A program made the translations under genes and the position numbers. A stretch of DNA of 64,000 nt from Cervus elaphus (lineage: Eukaryota; Chordata; Mammalia; Artiodactyla; Cervidae): assembly GCF_910594005.1 (NCBI RefSeq), contig NC_057843.1, positions 34,941,001 to 35,005,000 on the forward strand, in the 5' to 3' direction. Position 1 is the stretch's first letter. The number at the start of each line of letters is the position of its first letter. Positions 57,496 through 64,000 of this stretch are shown here, one piece after another. Under the pieces are notes generated by a model. That model made no database searches. It was not told the origin of the DNA and saw only the letters and a list, made by a program, of their open reading frames with translations.

Positions 57496-58315
57496 TTTAG
57501 TGATGTTAAAATTAAGGACTTTTCTCTAATTACCCATGAAAAAAGTCTCCTGCCCCAGCCTTCTCTGTACTTCTAGATTCAATTGCGTATCTGTTTTTTA
57601 CGAATGAATGAAAATGTTGACTATGACTGAAGCTCTGTATTACAATGTATTATTTTTCCCACTCCTTAGAAATAATAAAAGCACATCATAATACATCTTT
57701 GCTATTAACAACTGACCTCCAGTGTGCTATGGAACTGTGTAATTGAATAACACTTTTTTCAGAGGGAGATAGTCAATAGAAGAAATGAATTTAAGTACCT
57801 CATGACGATAAAGCGATTGCTTGGTGATTGTGAAAGTTCTGAAATAGAAAAGCTGCTTTTGATTCCTCTTGACTGACTACTTTTCTAAGTGGAATTTGAG
57901 AGTTTACTACAATACAGAAAATAATAATTTAGATGCATTTTTACTGATGGAAACACAATTTCCTAAATGAAAGTAATATTGTGGTATGAAGATAAAATTA
58001 CATGGTTTCCATTAAAATAAACACTAGGAGAATGTCACATGCAGTGATATAAAAAAAGTGAGTGAAATCTGGAAAACAAACTATTTGAAATAGCACATTG
58101 GATAATAAGGGATTTTTAAAAAGAAACATTACTGAGCATTTTATTGTTACTCAGAAATTACTGATTTATTATTACATGCCCCCTATTTAAAGAGTTCAGC
58201 TGTTACAAATTTCAGAATTGTTTCTAACATTTCTGACCTTTGAAAAAGAGGCACTGCCAATAACTTGAAGAGCAGAAAGGATCTCTTTCATAGGCTTGTT
58301 TAAATAGTTACATTA
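57496..58315. other. Intronic, unique-looking
   Basis: AT-rich, no recognisable repeat or coding content. Confidence 0.45.
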
Positions 58316-58571
58316 ATTTGTTGTTGTTCATTTGTTAAGTTGTGTCTGACTCTCTGACCCCATGGACTGCAGTATGCCAGGCCTCCCTGTCCTTCACTTC
58401 TCCCGGAGGTTATCCAAGTTCCTGTCCATTGAGTCGGTGATGCTGTCCAACCGTCTCATCCTCTGTCGTCCCCTTCTCCTTTTGCCTTCAATCTTTCCCA
58501 ACATCAGGGTCTTTTCCAATGAGTCGGCTGTTTGCATCAGGTGGCCAAAGTATTGGAGCTTCAGCACTGCG
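58316..58571 (-). mobile_element. BovB 3' fragment
   Basis: Reverse BovB 3' end: GTTGTGTCTGACTCTCTGAC, GTCCATTGAGTCGGTGATGC, CATCAGGTGGCCAAAGTATT. The minus frame 58597-58394 encodes FGHLMQTADSLEKTLMLGK, then RRRRGRQRMRRLDSI. Confidence 0.88.
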
Positions 58572-61500
58572 TTAATTAGGATTGACAACATGACCATCTC
58601 AGTTTATCCTCTTATCATAACAGGTAAATCTTGCCGTGTTTTCTGTAGAGTTTAATGTAAAACATACTTCTAATCACACAGAATGTTACCACAGAGAGTG
58701 AATGTTTTGTGTGGCCATTGCGCCGGCCTTCATTTTCAGAAAAGATTGCACTGAAGTGCTGTGATAGGTAACGTTTTAGAAAATAGCTCGTTTCTTCCAA
58801 CTCGGTTATCTAATATAGCAAGCTTTCATATCAAAAATATGAAATTACATTCATGAAACTTGCTGACTTAACCAAGTAGAATCACAAATCTGAAACACTT
58901 GGTTTTAATTTCTATATATTTTCTTAATATCCGGTAAAATTAGTTCATTCTTCCTTTTCCTTTGTAAAACAATGTTATTAAATGTACTCTAAATGGCCCA
59001 TTTAATAGTATTTGATTCTGGGTTTTAAGGGTAATGGGAAATAAGGTCCCCAAATGCTTATAATGAAAAGAGTTGGTTAATTGAGAACATTGACCATATA
59101 TTTAAATTCTTTGAGGAATTAATCTTTATATTTTAATTATATAGAATGTTTTGATATTTTCTTGGTCAGCCTCATGTTTTTGTCAGGGATATGTTGAAAG
59201 TCCTTGCAAAAAATCAAATTTATTTAATAACCAGCCAGAGCAACTGTTCAGCATCTGTCTTGAAGGCACAAAGTTGAACTAGTCAGTTTCAAATGAGGAG
59301 TCATTATTCAGTTCCTCTGAATTTCATTACTTGTTAGAATTTTACTTAAAGGATCATCAATTCTGTATTTTGTCATTATTCAGAAGTTATGTAAAGGTGT
59401 AGATTTTGTGATAAAAATTTTGAAAGAGTATTAGAAATTCATCCTTTAATAAAGAATAAAGGATTCGCAACTTCAGATGGGTGCTCTTTCCTCATGAAGG
59501 ATTTGCTCAGTGGCTGGAGTGTACTCCCGATGTTACACATGCTGATGCTGGTTTGGGGGTGATGCTTGTTAGTTTTATAATATTTTTGTTAGTATTTTGA
59601 GCCTGGGAGTTCCAATATAATAGTCACTTATAAGTAAGGAATGCTTTCCAATGAAGCATAATTTCTCCTCACATCAGTGCTGTTTTATTAGATTTAGCCT
59701 TTTGACTCTTGAAGTATGACTGAATGTCATTCATTGTATCAGATAAAAAAAAAGTCAATAATGTAATGAAGTTCTATAAGACAACTATAAAGATGGTTTA
59801 CTCATCTATAAATTAAATAGTATGCTCAGTAGTTTTTGAGAAATATGTATGTTTATAAGTTGTCCCACAATTTAATCCTTTTACCTAAGATTCCCTAAGT
59901 CCACATCATGGGATTATTCCTCTCCTACTCTTAATTCTGTTATCGTATCAAACCCAAGTGTTTATGCCATGATTCTTTAACTTAAAACTAACATCTGTGA
60001 GTTGACTATTACAGTGTCTTATCAACTAGACATTGTGATGGCAATAATGTGTGTACCGTCATAGCCATCTACCTCTATATCTCTATAGCTTGTAATCAAA
60101 GACTTTTTTAATATTCACATTATACATGGCCGTGGTGGCTTGGCTGTTGTGGATCTTTGTCTTTTAATCTGGGGGCTCATACCGAAGAAGCAGCCCTTAT
60201 TTGGCATCTGCCATTCTTATGATAACAAGTGGAAGCAAGATACTGAGCTGAACCACTCAATTACACTTAAAACCAGTGCTTAGATCTAGTGTATGTTTTG
60301 TCATATTCTGTTGACTGAAGTGAGATATGTGGCCAACTCTATGACCGGGAGGTGTGCTCTGCCTTCAGTGAGGCAGCCTGAATCATGTGCTCATGAACAG
60401 GACTGTATAATCCTCTCTTATAGGCAAGAAAATGAAAATATGGAAATAACTTCCAAGAGATGTTTAATACATTTGATTGCAGCCCTTGTAATTCTGTGTT
60501 TGGTTAATTGTGAATTTCATTTTCCATTCTGGACACTCGGAGAGTTCCAGAGGCTGCTTCACTTTCCCTTGGTGATGTCATAGTCACCTTTGGTGACTAA
60601 GAAGAAGGTGGCTGTGGTTATTGAGCAGTGACAAGCTGTTTACTGAGCACATTGCAGATGGGAAAAAGGAGAGAAAACAAAGGATAGGGTTGCTCAGTAC
60701 TATACCAAAGTGACCAAACTGGTACCAAACCACCCAGTTTCTTGCAAAAAAGCTGGTTCTTCTATTGTCCTGAATATTTCTGCATGCTTTCCCTGGGGTC
60801 AGTTTTCAGGCTTTTTAACATGAGGTCAGAGGTATGCAATCCCCTCAGAATGCAATTGAACATAAGCTCATGGTAGCATGTCTATGTTCAATGATAAAAA
60901 TAATTGTTTTGTGGTTTCTGGGGCATTAAACAATGCTTGATAGACTGCAAGCATAGATAAGACTTTTAACAGAAAATGGCTGAACGATATTGAGATCTGG
61001 CTATTCAATGATAAATACACATCACCTTTACATTAGTATCGTGGATCATAAGAGATATACTAAGCACATTTGAGCAGTTTGATAGATCTTTCTCAAGAAC
61101 TTGTGCTGTGACTACAGCTCCTATTTCTAACTGTTCCCCACCTCTCATCCTTCCTCTTCCTGGTCCCTGAGTTTTATCTATGTTTCCAAAAAGTTATACA
61201 TTCTTAGAAGCTCTAGAGCAGTTACTCAGAAACTTGAGTAAAGTCCTAAATAACACATCTGACATACAGTAGGTGTTGAATATATAGTAGCTATTTTAAA
61301 TGTATTATTATAATTATAGTTTTTATAATTAAATGATCAGCTTTGATCCTTGTTTCTTGTGTGAGTTGTATTTAAAACTGCTTGCCTTAAATGGAAAACC
61401 ACATAAGCCTTACATTCATATATAAATTTTACCATTTGTATTGAGTGCTTCCTGGGGACATGATGATTATTCACTCACAGCAGAAACTGAAGGAGAATGT

Positions 61501-62379
61501 GACTGATACTGTCCATGACCTGAGAGGTTTATAGCCACCCGTGGTTGCCTGTAATTGAATAGTTTATGTGCTTGATGGTAATGGATGGGAGATTAAGGGA
61601 CAATAATACTCCATCTTTACCAACAAGTTCAGTTAGAAAGTCTTGAGAAGTAGTCCTAGTTGTTTACTCTATCAGTACTGTTGTGTCTCTGAATTTGTGC
61701 GTCTTCTCCCCCAAATGGACACACACAGACAGTAAACTTTTAAACATCCAAAATCAACAACTGATTTACAGTCTGGAAACCCCACCAAGAATGCTTTAGT
61801 TTATATTTAAAGAGCCCCATGATTCATCTCATTGGACTGCCAGATTTCTCTTCTTATTAATGATAATGGTACATGAAGGATCCTTAAAAATCCTTTTCCC
61901 CCTTTTTCTTTCCTAAGTATAGTCAGTCCTCAGAAATGAGACTCATTCCTTTTTTTTTTCCCCAATCAACTCTTATTTAATTTTGACCCTAGTTCCAAGG
62001 TTATGATTTCCTGGGTACTAAGGAAAAAAAAAAGCCAAACAAATATTAGAAAACAGGCCTGTGTTTATAGAGTGGGAGAAAAATATAATTTTGGTAGGGC
62101 AGAAAATGTTAATGTTGTTTTCATGCTTCCAAGAGCATTTGGTTAGCTAATTTGATTTAAAAAGAAAGAGAAAACAAACGAAAATGAAGAAACCAGTACT
62201 GTGAAGTCCAAAGGAGTACCTTACTCTTTTGTACCTCTCTGACTATAGCCACAATGTTTGATAACAAATTTGGCAGATATATTTTTAAAAAGAGAACAAA
62301 TTTTATAGTTCTCAGAACCTGCAGAAGGAGAAATTTGACTAGATTCATAAAATTGTTAACAGCTCTCTGTTTAATTTGG
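58572..62379. other. Long unique-looking intron segment
   Basis: About 3.8 kb with little recognisable repeat content apart from a MIR-like scrap near 61240-61320. A 96-codon plus frame (60293-60583) has no recognisable domain. Candidate place for conserved non-coding elements, which cannot be judged from one sequence. Confidence 0.45.
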
Positions 62380-62830
62380 AGTAAAGTAAAAACTCAACAT
62401 GGCTTACAAGGCCCTGGGTAGTCCAGCTCCTGTATTTTTCTCTGCCTTCATCTTGTATCAGATTCTCCTTTGCTCATTATATTTTGATTATCTTGCCACC
62501 TTCATTGCATAGTCTTCCCTGTTCCTGGATTTCTTCCTCTGTTCGTCCTAATTCAGTCTTTCTCATTATTCCTCTTCTGTAGGGTCTTCCTTCACCGTCT
62601 TAAATAGGTCTATCTTCTCCATCATTGTGTTTCTCTCATTCCCAACACTTCACCTTTTGATTACTTGGTGTTTGCCCCTTCCTCCTCTACATATACACAC
62701 TCCACAAATACAGGGTTGTGGGGAGTATCTTTCTTTTTCTCCACCACCTGGAGTTTTATGCATTCTTCATACGAGTTGTTGTTGAGTAAGTGTTTGTTAA
62801 TTAAATGAATGAATCAGTGAATTACGGGAA
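62380..62830 (+). mobile_element. L2 LINE 3' remnant
   Basis: Plus-strand L2: GGCTTACAAGGCCCTGGGTA, CCAGCTCCTGTATTTTTCTC, TTCCCTGTTCCTGGATTTCT, and an end AATTAAATGAATGAATCAGT. Highly diverged. Confidence 0.65.
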
Positions 62831-64000
62831 AGTGTAGGATTGTATTTAAGATATTACTTTATTTGTAAGATGAGAGTAAAGGACCTGACCACTGTGAATC
62901 TGTTAACCGTGGCCAGATCTCTTGGTTTTCCATCTGGTGTCTCTTTCTGTCCACTGGGCTGTGATGTTACCTTGAAAAACCTATCATAAGCATGGACTTT
63001 AGTCTACCTTCCAGCTGAGTTCTGTTGCCCCTGAACATCTTTGCTGTCTACTTGATGAATGTTTCTTGGATTATACTTTTACTCCTTAGGTCAGATGTGG
63101 TATGGGTGTTTTTAAGGGATCAAATGAAAAACCCATATATACTAAGGAACCAACAACATTTGATCGAATCTGAATATTGGTTTGGAACAGGTGTTTAAGT
63201 AAAATGTCCAGCAAGATAATGAGAGAGTGAATAATATATGACTGTTTAGGCATCACTTTCATGTTTATGCAGAGTTATTTCTACTTGAAGAAAAGTGGAT
63301 ATTCAGAACATTCTCATTTGTAGCAAGCATCGCTGATAAATTTAAAATATAGTTAAATTTATCACAGATCAGTTTATCAAATGTCAAGTATCTCCTACCT
63401 TAGAATTTTGTGATTCTGTAAGATACAACTATAATAGTTCCATTTATAGGTGAGAAACTGAATAAAATGTATGTCACTTATCCAGAGTTACCTATAATCA
63501 TTTATGCAACTGACTTACCAATAAGAAATACTCTTTATAATGTAAATGGATATTTGGTAGCACAGATGAATATGAATAGACTATATGACAGACATTGGTT
63601 ACCTAACTGGTAGAAAATTAATTTTTGCTTACTAGTAACAGAACCCAGATTTTATTCCAATATAAATGGTTATGTCTGACAGAGAAGTCTGGGTCCTGTG
63701 TGGTAACTCTTACTGGTTTAAAATACATATATACAGTGGTCTTACTTTCCCTTCTCACGGCTGCACTTAAACAGAAGCATGCAATTGTATTGTGGCCAGT
63801 AAAAATTGAATAATTGCTGGGGAATCTTTGAGAAGAGTTTATTCACTCACAGGAGAAAGATATAAGAGAGGGCTGTCCCTGAAGGGTGATCCTTCTGTAT
63901 GTGGTTTTGGGAACTATTGCACACATCTGCCCGGGAGGAGTGAATCAGACGATGAGTGGTTGGAGGGGCCAGATGGACGGGAGGAGACTGAATGCTCGAG
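62831..64000. other. Intronic right end, no gene seen
   Basis: Unique-looking; short frame at 63625-63813 without recognisable content. Confidence 0.4.

Noticed and set aside
60293..60583. 96-codon plus-strand frame with a hydrophobic stretch (LIHLIAALVILCLVNC)
   Set aside because: The hydrophobic run could mimic a membrane segment, but nothing else supports coding and the frame starts at an ordinary intronic ATG.

Overview
The window is mammalian and specifically ruminant (Pecora) nuclear DNA. It is packed with elements found together only in that group: tRNA-derived Bov-tA SINEs (the mariner-like recurring phrase CCATGGGGTCGCAAAGAGT), a Bov-A2 dimer, several BovB (RTE-type) LINE copies, ruminant L1 3' ends, and a CHR-type SINE. 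These lie on a background of older mammalian MIR, L2, L1M, MaLR LTR and hAT (MER5/MER20) remnants. The species within ruminants cannot be told by eye. I found no bacterial, phage, plasmid, CRISPR or free viral content.

Only one host coding exon is supported. At 27949-28115 (+) an internal exon with a strong acceptor and a phase-1 donor carries a start codon in good context and the signal peptide of PTPRD (receptor-type tyrosine phosphatase delta). The rest of the window is therefore read as two very large PTPRD introns, about 28 kb upstream and about 36 kb downstream of this first coding exon. No second PTPRD exon was recognised.

Layout: 1-3.7 kb is an old composite L1 on the minus strand (3' UTR and ORF2 end, then ORF1, then a GC-rich 5' region) that lacks most of ORF2. 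It hosts a BovB fragment and a small retrocopy in which the exact 3' end of U6 snRNA is fused to an unidentified polyadenylated transcript. 3.8-16.5 kb holds several BovB copies, a young 5'-truncated L1 with a target-site duplication (8951-10216), and a large BovB inverted repeat (13.6-16.5 kb). 16.8-21.5 kb is a cluster of ruminant SINEs. 21.5-34 kb is the least repetitive stretch and contains the PTPRD exon, with MER20 and L2 remnants about 1 kb upstream of it. 34-50 kb is intron with scattered SINEs, MaLR, MER5, L2 and L1M remnants. At 53034-53501 there is a full-length processed RPL34 copy with an intact 117-codon frame, a poly(A) tail and a 15-bp target-site duplication. 53.5-64 kb is intron with more SINE and BovB pieces and a mostly unique right end.

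Nothing here forms an operon-like system. The notable biology is the PTPRD exon and the record of LINE machinery at work: a U6 template-switch chimera, the intact RPL34 retrocopy, the L1 lacking ORF2, and inverted or tandem BovB copies. Repeat names were assigned from remembered consensus sequences, so element boundaries are approximate (about 5-30 bases) unless a target-site duplication is given.
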